64,000 nucleotides of DNA from Larimichthys crocea (taxonomy: Eukaryota; Chordata; Actinopteri; Sciaenidae). The stretch is from positions 12,553,744 through 12,617,743 of the forward strand of contig NC_040028.1 in assembly GCF_000972845.2 (NCBI RefSeq), written 5' to 3'. Under the pieces are notes generated by a model. That model did no database searches and had not been told where the DNA came from. It worked only from the letters and a program-made list of their open reading frames with translations. Of the stretch, positions 10,893 through 22,754 are shown in pieces. The position numbers were made by a program, and so were the translations under genes. Position 1 is the first letter of the stretch. The number at the start of each line of letters is the position of its first letter.

Positions 10893-12154
10893 GACAGCCT
10901 GTCCAAAAAAAAGTCACTCACTCTAATATTCTGTTTTGACCGCCTTTAGCTTTGACTACAGCACACATTTGTTGTGGCATTATTTCGATGAGCTTCTACA
11001 ATGTCACATTTATTATCAACATTTATTTTTATCCAGAGTTGCATTCATTTTCCGCCAAGATCTTATATTGATGATGGGAGAGTCGCACCGCTGAGCAAAG
11101 TTTTCTCCAGTACATCCCAAAGATTCTCAATGGGGTTGGGATCTGGACTCTGTGCTGGCCAATCCATGTGTGAAAAGAATGTCTCATACTCTCTGAACCT
11201 GAACCACTTATTTACAATGTGAGCCTGATGAATCCTGGCATTGTCATCTTGGAATATGTCCGTGCCATCAGAGAATTAAAACTCCATTGATGTAAAGACC
11301 TGGTCATCCAGTATATTTAGGTAGTCAGCTGACCTCATTCTTTGGGGACATAACTTTGTTGAACCTGACCTGACCAACTGCAGCAACCCCAGGTCATAAA
11401 ACCACCCCCGCAGACTTGTACGGTGAGTACTAGGCATGATGGGTGTATCACTTCATCCACCTCTCTTCTTACCGTAATGTGCCCAAGATGATGGTTCACC
11501 TCCATCCTTGCAGGTTTTAATAATGCGTTGGACAGTCTTAATCTGATTTGAGTAGTTTTAGGAATCTCCTTAGTTGTTTTCTTTGTTTGATACAGGCCAA
11601 TCATTTGACCCTTCCGAAACTAATTTACATCCTTTCCACAACCACAGAATACGTCTTCAGACATGGTTGTTTAAGAAAGAAGAAGCTACTCACAGCATGA
11701 GCTAGGGTTAAATAAGTTGTTGCTAGCTGAAATATATTTGTGAGAGCCATAATGACAGTCTTAAGAGTGTTTAACAGTTCAGTTTTGAAATGTTTGAAAT
11801 GCTTTTTTAGGTTGATTGTTAGTGATGTCACAGCCACTTAAACATCAGATGTGGTTAAGCAGCCTAAGGAGCAACACAGTTTTTTGACGGTTCGTTTAAG
11901 AATGAATCTTGTAACTTTTGTTTTTCTTTTAAAGTAAAGTTTTTTGAAAAGAGTTACTTTGTTGAAGATTCATTACTAGTCAAGCTTATTGCCATTTGTT
12001 TGCTTAATAGTGGCGGTAAAGAGGATTATTGGACTGATAGAAGATTGCCGCTACAATATTAATCACTGCAGTAATTATCTAATGGAAAACTCTTACTGAT
12101 TTGCTTAAATAAATCCAGTGGTGACTTTTTTTTTTTTTTTTTGGACGCGCAGTG
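10893..12154 (-). mobile_element. full-length decayed Tc1-like transposon (about 1.26 kb)
   Basis: Terminal inverted repeats built around GTCCAAAAAAAAGTCAC lie at both ends, at 10901 onward and inverted at about 12121-12146. The right copy has a longer A/T run. TA dinucleotides flank the unit (10891-10892 and 12155-12156), as expected for Tc1/mariner. The minus strand carries transposase remnants. The ORF at 11604..11335 holds the N-terminal DNA-binding part (KTTQIRLRLSNALL) and a later GGGFMTWGCCSWSG, equivalent to the WGxxS block. More N-terminal and C-terminal pieces appear in other frames, including the reverse of 'ccaatccatgtgtgaaaag' near 11160. Multiple stops and frameshifts make it non-autonomous. 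Confidence 0.75.
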
Positions 12155-12835
12155 TATGTCACCTGTGTGAATTGAGGAACTTTTTTAGGAATGATTTCAT
12201 CACAAATATCCTCAGCCACATATTCCTGGAAATATAAAATCACATGAGCAGCCTCGTATTTTACAATCACCAGGGATAACACGCCTTTTACTCACAAGAA
12301 TAGTGATGTTTGGATTCAGATAAATGTAATTGCTGCCAATCAGCAGTAATCTGAAACAGAATGACACCCACATTCAGCAGATAGCCCATAGTAGTCAAAC
12401 ACTCCCAATCAATCCACAACACAGTGCCCTCCCCTAAATCCTGTACCATGAAGGGCATGAAGATGAGGTTGAAAGGGCTATGTCATGTTGCCAGATAACC
12501 TTATCCCAAAAAACATAAACATTCTTCCAGTGTACATAGTAGCCTTTGCCTAAACAAACCTGTGTGACCTATCAGATGTTACATTTATATGTCATTACAT
12601 GTAAAACTATTGATTGAGCCTCCACCATCATACAGTACAAGATGTTAAACTCCTCAGATGATCTTATCTCTGTAGTCCTCTTCAATCATTCCAAGATTAA
12701 TATTTGACTTTAAAATAATGTTCTACTACCCTAAGAATACTTATATACAGCAAAACATTCAGTTTTAATGTTCTGATTTCATTTTCTCGTCTGATACAGG
12801 AGAGGCTCTGCTCATATAAAATATCTCACTGGGAT
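12155..12835. other. no gene recognised
   Basis: AT-rich spacer with no recognised domain or repeat. Confidence 0.4.
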
Positions 12836-12893
12836 GATATGATGATGATATACAGATGATGATGATGATATACAGATGATGATGATGATGACA
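12836..12893. repeat. (GAT)n microsatellite
   Basis: Imperfect GAT trinucleotide array directly preceding the LINE ORF1 fragment. Confidence 0.8.
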
Positions 12894-13185
12894 TGTTTAG
12901 CCGCATATCGTCATTTCACCGCTGGCTGTCGAGGTGGTGTCCAGCAAACGATGTGGGCTTCATAGACAATTGGACACCTTTCTGGGGAAAACCTGGTCTG
13001 ATTAGGAGAGACGGCATCCATCCCACTTTGGATGGAGCAGCTCTCATATCTAGAAATATGGCCAAGTTTATTAGCTGACCAAAATCATGACAACCAGAGT
13101 TGAGACCAGGAAGCAGAGCTGCAGTCTTACACGCTTCTCTGCGCCTCCATTAGAGCAGCTGCCCACCCAGTCCTTTAGTATAGAG
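12894..13185 (+). pseudogene. LINE ORF1 esterase (SGNH) domain fragment
   Basis: The frame at 12893..13078 encodes [18 protein letters not shown] and ends in [18 protein letters not shown]. The D-x-x-H arrangement in RDGIHPT matches the C-terminal catalytic Asp-His block of SGNH/GDSL esterases, which L2/CR1-type LINEs carry in ORF1. The 5' part of the domain is missing. It appears to be the front of the same LINE whose endonuclease resumes at 15228, interrupted by the hAT insertion that starts at 13186. Confidence 0.65.
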
Positions 13186-15060
13186 CAGGGGTCACCAACC
13201 TTTTTGAAACCGAGAGATACTTCCTGGGTACTGATTAATGCGAAGGGCTACCAGTTTGATACACACTTCTGAACTAGCCAATTTGCTCAATTTACCTTTA
13301 ACTAAATGTCATTATCAGAATCAGAAATACTTTAATAATCCCAGGGGGAAATTATTTGTTTATTTTAATTATTATTATTAATAATTAATGATATTCATTT
13401 CTGCAAAGACACGATCATGTTAATGATTTCTCACAATGAATATGAACAATTATTTAACAAGATAGGAAACAGGTAAATATCAATATGCAACATTTTATTT
13501 CTATATTTTGTCCTAGTGCAAGTGTTTTTCAAATTGAAAAAAAAAATGTTCAAAAACATTTTAAAATGATCATTTCTACAACAGTCCTAGGAAATCACAA
13601 TGTCCCAGCCTGATAGGCTTTGAGGTGCAGGTTATTTTGCAATGTTACAATTTCAATTTCCATCTGTCCAGCATCCAGGATGAACATTGCACTTAACTGC
13701 TCAGCAATGCATGATATATCCACATTCATGAATGGATTACAAATGAACGACACACATGGCTCAAGCTAATCCAGGTCACAAAACCTGTTCTCAAACTCTT
13801 GCCCAAGTCTTTTTATGACCTGAGAGTACTTTTCTACAGCTTTGTCAAAAGCCTCATATGCAGAAGCATTGTCTTTCAGCACCATCTGCACAGAAGGAAA
13901 GTGCAGCACCTTTTTTGTCTGTAAATGCATACAGAAAATGTTCATCTTGGCTTTAAATGCATTTAAAGCACTGATCATATTGGCAACAGTCTTGCCTTTG
14001 CCTTGCAGCTCACAGTTCAAACTGTTTAGTTTCCCAGTAATGTCCATTAAAAATGCAAGGTCAAGTGTCAGTGTCAGTGTCAGGGTCAGTGTCCTCCAGC
14101 AGCGAGGTATTCTCTGGACTGCATGAACTCTTTGATTTCACCAAAAAGTGACAAAAAACGAAGCAGGATCCGTCCCCTGCTGAGCCATCGGATTTCTGTG
14201 TGTAGTAGCAGGTCCCCATATTCAGTTGACAGCTCCTCCAACAGTACCTTGAATGTTCGGTGCTGTTTATGATCTTCACGACGGGAGTCATCACATGCTC
14301 AAAGCCGATCACTTTTGCACATAAGGCCTGCTGGTGAATGATGCAGTGGTAATGCAGAAAGTTTGGGAACTCTGTCACCTTTACAGTGAGCGATGAAACC
14401 TGTGTCGGCCGATCATAGCAGAAGCCCCATCTGTTGTCACTGATACCAGCTTTTTTCGCCACCAAAAACTCCTTCACCGCATTATGTCAACTCCCCTCTT
14501 AGTTGTCTTTAGGGGCAGTAGTATGAGAAGTTATTTTGTGGAGAAATCAAACACCATCCTGATAAAGACCATCAGCTGTGCCGTACTGCTGCTGTCCACC
14601 GACTAGTCACACTGGATGCTAAACCACCTGCACCTCGCCAGATCATGGTCCAGCTGGTCGGCCAAGTTCAGGGACATCGCAGATGCTCTTACCATCGTAG
14701 CTGCCCCCAGTTGAACATCGGAGAGACTGGAGATCACATCGGTTCCATATTTCTCATCTTCAAGTACAGTGTTAGCAATTAGCATCATTGCTTCTTTAAC
14801 TACCTCCCTGTCTGAAAATGCCTTCTTAATCAAGAATTGCGTAGCTCTAAATGAGGCTTCGGTTGCTTGTTGGGGAGGTTTTAACTGGTCATGAAAAAAG
14901 GCTTGCCGTTTGCACAAAGCTGCCTTTAACTCGCGGGCTCTTTCTGCTCGCGGTGCACAGTTTGCATGGTAGCCCGTGTGACAAGTTGTTAATGCCTCTG
15001 CATTGTGCCGCTTTGCCGTCGCCACAGTTGCCCCGCAAATAAGATACATATGCTCCTTTC
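13186..15060 (-). mobile_element. hAT transposon of GTF2IRD2-like (Charlie-type) family, decayed
   Basis: The left end has a hAT-type terminus, CAGGGGTCACCAACC, starting at 13186. Minus-strand transposase pieces follow. At 15049..14603 is an N-terminal part with LICGATVATAKRHN (BED-like finger remnant), RARELKAALCKRQAFF and SDREVVKEAMMLIANTVLED. At 14477..14061 is a core with AGISDNRWGFCYDRPTQ and FLHYHCIIHQQALCAK. At 14047..13766 is GKGKTVANMISALNAFKAKM and following. The family is the one domesticated as GTF2IRD2 and related zinc-finger genes. Frameshifts separate the pieces, the C-terminal dimerisation block and right terminus are not seen, and an A-run follows at 15071-15094. Not functional. 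Confidence 0.75.
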
Positions 15061-15227
15061 ACAGTGGTTTAAAAAAAAAAAAAAAAAAAAAAAAACCCAC
15101 AAACACCTCCCATTCGTCATGAAAATTATGTTTTTTTTCCTGCCATCTTTTTATAGGTCGCATCATACTGACCTTTGAACTATAATAGGTCATAGTTCAT
15201 TTATATTAAACATTTAATGTTTTTGAA
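15061..15227. repeat. poly-A run and junction sequence after the hAT
   Basis: An A-run of about 24 bases at 15071-15094, then AT-rich sequence to where the LINE endonuclease frame begins. The expected right terminus of the hAT and a copy of its target-site duplication are not visible. Confidence 0.4.
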
Positions 15228-17085
15228 TCCACTCCTCCCAGTCATTGTAATACTCATATTCCCTGAAGTACCGGTCGAGGTGGTGGAGTTGGAGCCATAT
15301 TTGACTCAAGTCTTTTAATAAATCCTAAACCTAAACTAAATTATAATTCATTTGAAAGCCTTGTTCTTAGCCTCACTCACCCAACCTGGAAAACATCGTC
15401 AACAATCAGGAAGACCCAAACGCAGTACAATCTTACTGAGTGTTCTTTATTACACTTCAGGAAACAGAACAGGCAGGAACACAGTCTCTGTAAAAGTCTT
15501 CTGCTGCAATTCAAAAGTCCTAGGCACAAGCTCCGAAGGTGGCAGATGAGAATTCGCCCACGGCGGAGTAGGAGCGGCAAGACGCCAAACAGATGCAGAC
15601 GAAATAATAGCAGGAAACTCACAGGCTGGGTTCGGAGTCAGGGACGGAAAGCAGTCAGGTTTACCAGGGCAGAGACAAAGAGCCCAGATCAGGAACATGC
15701 GGGTCGGAACCAGGAAAATCAAGCCGAAGAGGACTGCTGGAAAGTTCTGCATAACACTAAGACAATCTAGCACTGGGCTGGTATAGCTTAAATAGTGGCT
15801 GGATGCTGATGAGGAGCACCGGAGTGCACAGGTGAACAAAGTTGGCTGATGAGAGGGGAGTGGCCAGCAGGGAGAGTGAGCAGAGGGGAGGAGAGTGGGA
15901 AATTACTGGCAGAGCAGCAGAGGAATGGATTGTGACAATTACAGCCAATTTTATTTGTTACAGTATATCGAGCTCCAGGTCCTTATTCTGATTTTTTATC
16001 TGAATTTGCAGAATTTGCATCAGGCTTGATCCTTAAAACAGATAAAGTAATTATTGTAGGTGATTTTAACATTCATGTGGACAACCACAATGATAGTCTT
16101 AGTACTGCGTTTATCTCTCTATTAGACTCAATTGGCTTTTGTCAAAGTGTAAATAAACCGACTCATTGTCTGAACCACACTCTTGATCTTGTTCTTTCAT
16201 ATGGCATTGAAATTGATAATATAATAGTCTTCCCACAGAATCCTCTTCTGTCTGACCATTTTTTAATAACCTTTGAGTTCATACTACCGGACTATAAGCC
16301 TTTGTGTAGAAGCTTCTACAGCAGATGTTTATCTGATAGTGCTGTAGCCAAATTTAAGGAAGTGATTCCTTCAGCATTGAATCAAATGCCATGTCTAACT
16401 GTAACAGAGGACTTGTCTACTTCCTTTAGCCACCCACAAATAGACCATCTTGTTGATAGTATTACAGGCTCATTACGGACAACTCTAGACTCTATTGCAC
16501 CTCTGAAAAAGAAGATAATTAAACAAAGAAGGCTAGCACCATGGTATAGCCAGCAGACTCGTAAATTAAAGCAAGAGGCACGTAAATCTGAACGCAAATG
16601 GCGTGCCACTAAACTGGAAGAATCTCATCTAGTCTGGCAAGATAATCTCAAAACATACAGGAAGGCTCTCCGTAATGCCAGAGCAGCCTATTACTCTTCT
16701 TTAATAGAGGAGAATAAGAACAACCCCAGGTTTCTCTTCAGCACTGTAGCCAGGCTAACAGAGAATCACAGCTCTACTGAACCATCTATTCCTTTAGGTC
16801 TAAGTAGCAATGACTTCATGAGCTTCTTTAATGATAAAATTATAACTATTAGAGACAAAATCCATCACCTCTTGCCCTCAACAGGCATTGATCTGCATTC
16901 TGATACAGCAAGTTTTGAAACAGCTGTAAAACCTGATATGTATTTAGACTGTTTTTCTCCCATCGACCTTCATCAAATAACTTTAATAATTTCTGCATCT
17001 AAGCCGTCATCCTGTCTCTTAGACTCCATCCCAACCAGGCTGCTCAAGGATGTTTTACCTCTAGTTAGTCCTTCTTTATTGGATA
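15228..17085 (+). mobile_element. L2-like LINE, ORF2 endonuclease to start of reverse transcriptase (interrupted by an LTR)
   Basis: The frame starts near 15270 with GRGGGVGAIFDSSLLI, typical of the front of an APE endonuclease in L2/CR1 LINEs. It is cut by an LTR-like insert at 15397-15937 and resumes at about 15945 with YRAPGPYSDF. The long ORF 16026..17108 then carries VIIVGDFNIHVDN (catalytic Asp and Asn block) and LLSDHFLITF (the SDH motif). A linker ends in SCLLDSIPTRLLKDVLP, the first reverse-transcriptase block. At about 17085 it stops abruptly where a second, different LINE begins. Its 3' tail seems to reappear at 19235-19520. Confidence 0.8.
15397..15937 (-). mobile_element. probable solo LTR of a retrotransposon, inserted in the LINE
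   Basis: This segment interrupts the LINE endonuclease frame. Read on the minus strand it begins TGTCACAATC and ends GATTGTTGACG, nearly inverted ends with an expected final CA mutated. A TATTTAAG box lies about 145 bases in, and an AATAAAG polyadenylation-like signal near the 3' end, the layout of an LTR. No internal gag or pol sequence follows and no clear target-site duplication was found, so the family is not determined. It is a TE relic and not a host exon. Confidence 0.55.
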
Positions 17086-17089
17086 TGAT

Positions 17090-19233
17090 GGATATGTGGG
17101 GGATCTAAACCTTGATTGGTTGTCATCAGCCTCAGATGGCCTGAAATCTATCTGTGATTCATTAAATCTAAGCCAATTAATAGATAACATTAAATACCCT
17201 TCAAGATCATCGCTTCTTGATCTTATAATAACAAATGCCCCCCACAGGTATACTGATGCTGGTGTCTTCGGGAATGATCTGAGTGACCACTGTGCCATTA
17301 CAGTCATCAGAAATGCCAAACTCCCAAAAACTAAACCACGAATCTTACTTAAAAGAGATTTTAAACGTTTTCATGAGCAGGCATTTTTGCATGATTTATC
17401 AAATCATGAGTGGGAACTTATCTCCCTCCTTGATGATGTCGAGTTGGCCTGGAATCTCTTTCATTCTGAATTCTTGAAGTTAATTCATAAACATGCTCCC
17501 TTACTTAAGTTTAGGATAAAAGTGCGAAACAATCAGTCGTTTTCCACTGAAATTGGAAACCTTCTCAAAGAAAGAGATCTTGCCTGGGCCAGGACACGAA
17601 AAACAAAAACTGAGGCTGATTGGATCATTTTCCGTCAGCTCCGCAATAAATGTACCTCCTTAATTAAAAAGATCTAAATCTGAATTTTATTTATCAGAAA
17701 CCACCAATAACCTAAATGATCCCAGGAAATTTTGGAATATTGTGAAATCTGCTTCTGAAGCTATATCCTCTACTGAATTACCAAACTTCTTGGTCATTGT
17801 TACGTCCCCAGTTGGGCCAGGGGATGAGGGAGTAACATATAATTAAATAACCGGGAGCTTTGACAAAAAACGATAGACAATGTAACCAATTCAATAGGTT
17901 TATTTACAAAAAATAAGGCAGAAAACGAATTAACTCAAGACGGACTCCCCCAAAACACAGGGAGCCGAATCGCCAGCTTCTTTCGTGGCTCACTCCAGAA
18001 CCAGAACGCACACACACACACAGCTACGCGGCTCCTGAGACAGATCGCTCGCACACACACAGTTACCACCCGGTCTCTGCCACACAGACCAACCGCAGGA
18101 TGAGAGAGAGAGAGGGAGAGCGGCTCCACTTCCTGCCTATATATGCCCCGCCCGCTTGAGTGGACACAGGTAACCCAGATCACTCATCAGTGCGAAAAGG
18201 AAAAGGGGCAGAACCTAGAGGGGAGGAGCAGAGGAGAAAAGAAAGGCGAACACAAACAATAACACAGGCCAGCGGTCGTAACAGTCATAGACTCTATAAA
18301 CCTGACAGATAAATGTGCCATGCTAAATTACTTTAATGAACATTTTATCACAGCAGGACACTTATTTGATTCTCTTAACAGTGTTCTTAAAAGCAATGTT
18401 TTAACTGATGAACCTTCTGTTGTAAGCCGTCCCCCTGTTGATTGTTCTTTTCATTTTTAGCCTGTGTCTATTTCTGAGGTCCATAGTGCGCTAAAAAAAT
18501 TGGACTCCAAAAAATCAGCTGGTCCAGATAGTTTGGATCCATTTTTTCTAAAGCTGGCTGCTGACTTAATTGCTGAGCCCTTAACTAATATTTTTAATCT
18601 AAGCCTCAGCACAAATAAACTTCCTAAAGTCTGGAAATCAGTGTTTGTCCTCCCACTGTTAAAAGGAGGCGAACCCTCAGTTGTTAATAATTACAGACCT
18701 ATCTCTAAATTATGTATTCTGGCAAAAGTATTTGAAAAATTGGTCTGTGATCAATTGAAGGATTTTTTTGGAATCTCGGAACAAGTCCCCTTCAGTCAGG
18801 TTTTAGAAAGCATCACAGCACTACTACTGCTGCCCTAAAAGTCCTTAATGACGTGTTTGAGGCTTTGGACTCGAGAAAGTTCTGTGTGGTGCTGTTTATT
18901 GATCTGTCTAAGGCATTTGACACTGTAGATCACAATCTTCTGCTAAAAATTCTTGGCAGGAATGGCGTCTCCAAACAAGTTGCCTCTTGGTTTGCCAATT
19001 ATTTGGCCAATAAGACACAATGTGTTCAGATGGCTGGAGTTAGCCTTTCTTGAGGTCACAAAAGGCGTACCTCAAGGATCAGTATTAGGACCCATACTAT
19101 TCATAATTTACATTAACGATTTGTGCACAAACATGTCAAATGCCTCATACCACCATTATGCCGATGATACTGTCATTTATTGTTCCTCACAATCGATTGC
19201 TCAGGCTTTTTTAATTTTTACAGTCTGCTTTTG
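17090..19233 (+). mobile_element. second non-LTR retrotransposon (endonuclease C-part, reverse transcriptase), nested; interrupted by a solo LTR
   Basis: The ORF 17096..17677 begins with GDLNLDWLSSASDGLKSICD and holds LLDLIITNAP and LSDHCAITV (the SDH block of an APE endonuclease). After the solo LTR, 18464..18838 carries LKKLDSKKSAGPDSLDPFFL and VVNNYRPISKL of reverse transcriptase. The frames 18853..19234 carry [24 protein letters not shown] and YADD, the catalytic aspartates. It is frameshifted and contains stops (for example near 18460), so it is inactive. Its codon pattern and sequence differ from the L2-like LINE on either side, which suggests that it inserted into that LINE. Confidence 0.8.
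17798..18283. mobile_element. solo LTR (486 bp) with 5-bp target-site duplication
   Basis: The unit begins TGTTACGTCCCC and ends GGTCGTAACA, so it has TG...CA termini and a short inverted end. GTCAT flanks it directly on both sides (17793-17797 and 18284-18288), the size expected for LTR-retrotransposon integration. It splits a LINE frame that reads across it. No internal coding region is present, so recombination between the two LTRs presumably removed the rest. Orientation and family (Gypsy, BEL or ERV) cannot be set from the sequence alone. Confidence 0.8.
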
Positions 19234-19234
19234 A

Positions 19235-19529
19235 TGCTGTGCTCTGTCGTCCAGCAGGTTCTCGTGGATCGTGGCTGCTGCTGTGATCCTGCACGACGTC
19301 CACTACACATATTATTACTGTCATTATTACTACCATATCTGCTACTGTGGTCATTTTATCATTCATTGTAATTCATTGTCATTTTATCAGTCATTGTAAC
19401 TGTACAATATGTTTGTGTTGATTTGTCCTGTACATGTGACACCTATTGCACATCTGTCCTTCCTGGGAGAGGGATCCCTCCTCTGTGGCTCTTCCTGAGG
19501 TTTCTTCTACCTTTTTTCCCTGTTAAAGG
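19235..19529 (+). repeat. 3' tail of the L2-like LINE
   Basis: The sequence from 'cgtccagcaggttctcgtgg' through 'gcacgacgtccactacac' to the 'ggagagggatccctcctctg' block is the reverse complement of 4560-4810 in the 3' UTR of the L2 copy there, and matches the 3' end of the copy at 40700. It probably closes the outer LINE of this nest. Confidence 0.7.
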
Positions 19530-21030
19530 CAAGGCAAGTTTATTTGTATAGCACAATTTGTACACAAGGCAATTCATAGTGCTTTACAGAGGCAAGGAAA
19601 AACATTTGACATTAAGACAAGCAATAGCAATAGAAATAAAAACAGCAAATTTGAAAACATTTTAAAACATTAAACGAATCACTGGATTATGATTACAAAT
19701 TCTTTAAAAGAGCTCAGTCATAAGCATGTGAAAATAGAAAAGTTTTTAACCTGGTTTTAAAAGTGCTAAGAGTTGGGGCTGATTTCAGTCCTGCTGGTAG
19801 TTTGTTCCAGTTGTGAGCAGCATAACTGCTAAATGCTGCTTCACCGTGTCTGGTTTGAACTCTGTGCTCCACTATCTGACCTGAGTCAGTAGATCTCAGA
19901 GCCCTACTGGGTCTATATTCTACTAACATGTCATTTATGTATTGTGGGCCTAAACCATTCAGTGATTTGTAAACTAGTAGCAGAACTTTAAAATCTATTC
20001 TGTGGCTAACTGGGAGCCAGTGTAAAGACTTAAGAACTGGGGTGATGTGTTCTGATCTCTTTGTTCTGGTCAGAACTCGAGCTGCTGCGTTCTGAATGAG
20101 CTGCAGCTGTTTGATACTTTTTTGGGGGAGTCCAGTCAAAAGACCATTACAGTAGTCAAGTCTACTGGAGATGAAAGCATGGATCAGCTTCTCCTGATCT
20201 GTTTAGGACATAAAGCCCTTAACTCTGGATATGTTCATAAGTTGGTAGAAGGCTGTTTTGGTGACTGATTTTATGTGACTGTTGAAAGTCAGATCTGAGT
20301 CTATCAACACGCCAAGGTTTCGGACTTGGTCTTTAGTTTCTAGAGACAGTAACTCAAGGTGTTTACTGACAGCAACCCTCTTCTCTTTATTGCCAAAAAC
20401 AATGACCTCAGTTTTTTCTTGATTTAACTGAAGAAAATTTTGGTTCATCCAATTTTTGACTTGCTCTAGACCAGTGGTCCCCAACCCCCGGGCCGCGGAC
20501 CGGTACCGGTCCGTGGATCAATTCTTGTGCGGCCCGGTACTGCCGCATTAAAATTGTCAAGCGTTGACCGGTCCGCAGTTAGGAAAAGGTTGGGGACCAC
20601 TGCTCTAGACAGTTACACAATGACTCTATAAGACTGCAGTCATCTGGGGACAGCGCAAGATATATCTGTGTGTCATCTGCATAACTATGATAGTTGACAT
20701 TAGAATTCTGCAGAATTTGACCCAAAGGCAGCATATATAGGCTGAACAAAAGGGGTCCAAGAACTGACCCCTGAGGAACCCCACATGTCATAGCCACTCG
20801 ACCTGATTGATTACTTTCAATGGTCACAAAATAACTCCGCTCCTCCAAGTAGGACCTGAACCATTCTAAGACTGTTCCATGGAGTCCTGCCCATGTTTCC
20901 AACCTGTTCAGCAGTGTGCTGTGATCCACAGTGTCAAACGCAGCACTGAGATCCAGCAGGACCAGAACTGATAGTTTGCCTAAAGGGTTTTTTCTGGGCA
21001 AGTTTTTCCTCACTTGAACCAAGGGTCTAA
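19530..21030 (-). mobile_element. another L2/CR1-like LINE, 5'-truncated, with a hAT MITE inserted
   Basis: Minus-strand frames in order are as follows. At 21022..20579 is reverse transcriptase with [27 protein letters not shown] and YADDTQIYLA. At 20484..20203 is VKNWMNQNFLQLNQEKTEVI and VRNLGVLIDSDLTFNSHI. At 20139..19714 is the C-terminal domain with [36 protein letters not shown] and [13 protein letters not shown] 3' tail of the 'aaggcaagtttatttgtat' type lies at 19530-19600. It is related to, but clearly diverged from, the copies at 5062, 34471 and 39798. The copy is truncated near 21020, where the GAT array begins. Confidence 0.85.
20472..20602. mobile_element. 131-bp hAT MITE with perfect 8-bp target duplication
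   Basis: Terminal inverted repeats CAGTGGTCCCCAACC and GGTTGGGGACCACTG. The flanks are CTCTAGAC on both sides (20464-20471 and 20603-20610), an exact 8-bp duplication as made by hAT transposases. The interior is GC-rich with no ORF. It interrupts a LINE frame, so it inserted after that LINE. Confidence 0.9.
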
Positions 21031-21068
21031 GTACTGAGGGTGTTGAAGATGATGATGATATGGAGATG

Positions 21069-21116
<48 letters not shown>

Positions 21117-21275
21117 GATGATGATAATGGAGTAATGATTATGATGATGATGATGATGATTTGATGATGATGATAATGGAGTAATGATGATGATGATGAT
21201 GATGATGATTTGATGATGATAATAGAGTAATGATGATGATGATGATGGAGTGATGATGATGATGATGCAATCCTA
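21031..21275. repeat. long (GAT)n / GATGAT minisatellite
   Basis: About 240 bases of GAT/ATG trinucleotides broken by a recurring 'ttgatgatgataatggagta' type unit, giving a higher-order period of about 50-60 bases. Confidence 0.85.
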
Positions 21276-22703
21276 CACTACAATCCTACTGCCATTATAT
21301 TTATATATGATTGTCTGTTTGTGTATCTGATAATTGTGTGCAATTAAACAAAATCAAGCAGTATGAATGACTTGTACATTAATTTATTTAAATCCTTTTT
21401 TGCTTAACCATAAAAACTGTAATACTACGTATATAAGACTGAACAATTCCAAATGTGCAATGGTCTCTGCATATAAACATGACAGATGACATATTAAAAG
21501 AAGCAGAAACATAAACATGAACTCCAGCTGGTACTGGTGTAGTTAACTTCCTTTCTTTAGGCTCCTACACACATTACTGCTTACCACAGTCATCTCATTA
21601 CTTACTTACTTTATGTGCAGTATTACTGTACCTTTAGCACTATATTATAATAGCCTAGTCACTTTTATAGTGGTGATGATGCATATGAGAATGCTCATTG
21701 ATATGCAACAGTTGTTGATCTATCAGATTCATGCATGTTTTTACAAAATGTATTTCTCAGCAAAGAAATAACCAAAGATAACATGTGATTTTGAGTGTGC
21801 ATAAAATTCCCATTGTCACTTTTGTAATTTAAAATATAATATGTTGTATGTAGTGAATGCAGATTTCAGAATTAATTCACTGTATTAAAAACAAAAGCAA
21901 AAAAGACAGCTATGAATCACAGGATGGTAGTGAGTACTGTAAAATAACAGGCATGAAACAAATTTGCAGCAAACACAGCACCCTACAACGATGGAAGCAA
22001 GCGAGAGCAGCAGCTTAACAGAGTTGGAGTCTACCAGACCTAAGAAGCCTCGTCCTTTTTCCAAGAAACTCTGACCTTTCCGTGATACAGGACATACAAA
22101 CTGGGCCGTAAATTCATTATAAACAGCATAAACATTTGTCTGTGATGAGCTGGGTTATCAAGGAAGCAACTAGTTTCAAGACATATCTGGTGAAGTGACA
22201 GGAGTAGAGCTAGCTGGCATGCTAACACAACTGTATTCAGACCAACCAGGTGTGTTCGGACGTTTGGCCACTGTGAAACAATGAAAAAAATAGTTTTAGT
22301 TCTGAGACAGAAACAGGCTAGGTACACACAAAAAAGCAAACAATGTTACAGCAGCTGGGAGAGTTTCACAGTTTATAGTGCACAGACTCTGTTTTGATAG
22401 TGCTCAGTCAGGAGATAGTGTTTGTGGAGGGTGCTGACGGTGTGTTTAGTTCAGCTGCCCCACACAGTTGGTTGAGAGATTAATTAAGAAAACCTAAAAC
22501 CAAATTAATGCAGAAATCACATAATGGAAATGCTACTGCCAGCGAGTCTAATGAAACACTGACAACTGCTTTATAGAATAAAAATATCTACTAGCTGCCG
22601 CTGCCACGAATTGAGCCAGCCCTTTCTCTGTGTTTGTGTGCTGGACGTAACCGCTATGAAACAATCTCCCTCACTCTGATTTACCACGTATGTATCTCGA
22701 CCA

Positions 22704-22706
<3 letters not shown>

Positions 22707-22749
<43 letters not shown>
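22707..22749. repeat. (CT)n microsatellite
   Basis: A pure CT dinucleotide run of about 43 bases. Confidence 0.9.

Positions 22750-22754
<5 letters not shown>

Noticed and set aside
16026..19234. Large ORFs as host genes
   Set aside because: They carry GDFNIHV, SDH, GVPQGS and YADD motifs of LINE endonuclease and reverse transcriptase.
21900..22139. Possible ctla4 tail exon (minus strand, starting at 22139 after a CAG, in the right phase, with NVYAVYNEF)
   Set aside because: The YNEF could act as a YxxPhi signal, but the frame continues into a long Cys/Leu/Phe-rich stretch unlike a cytoplasmic tail, the acceptor tract is weak, and the distance is 3.3 kb. Kept only as a weak lead.
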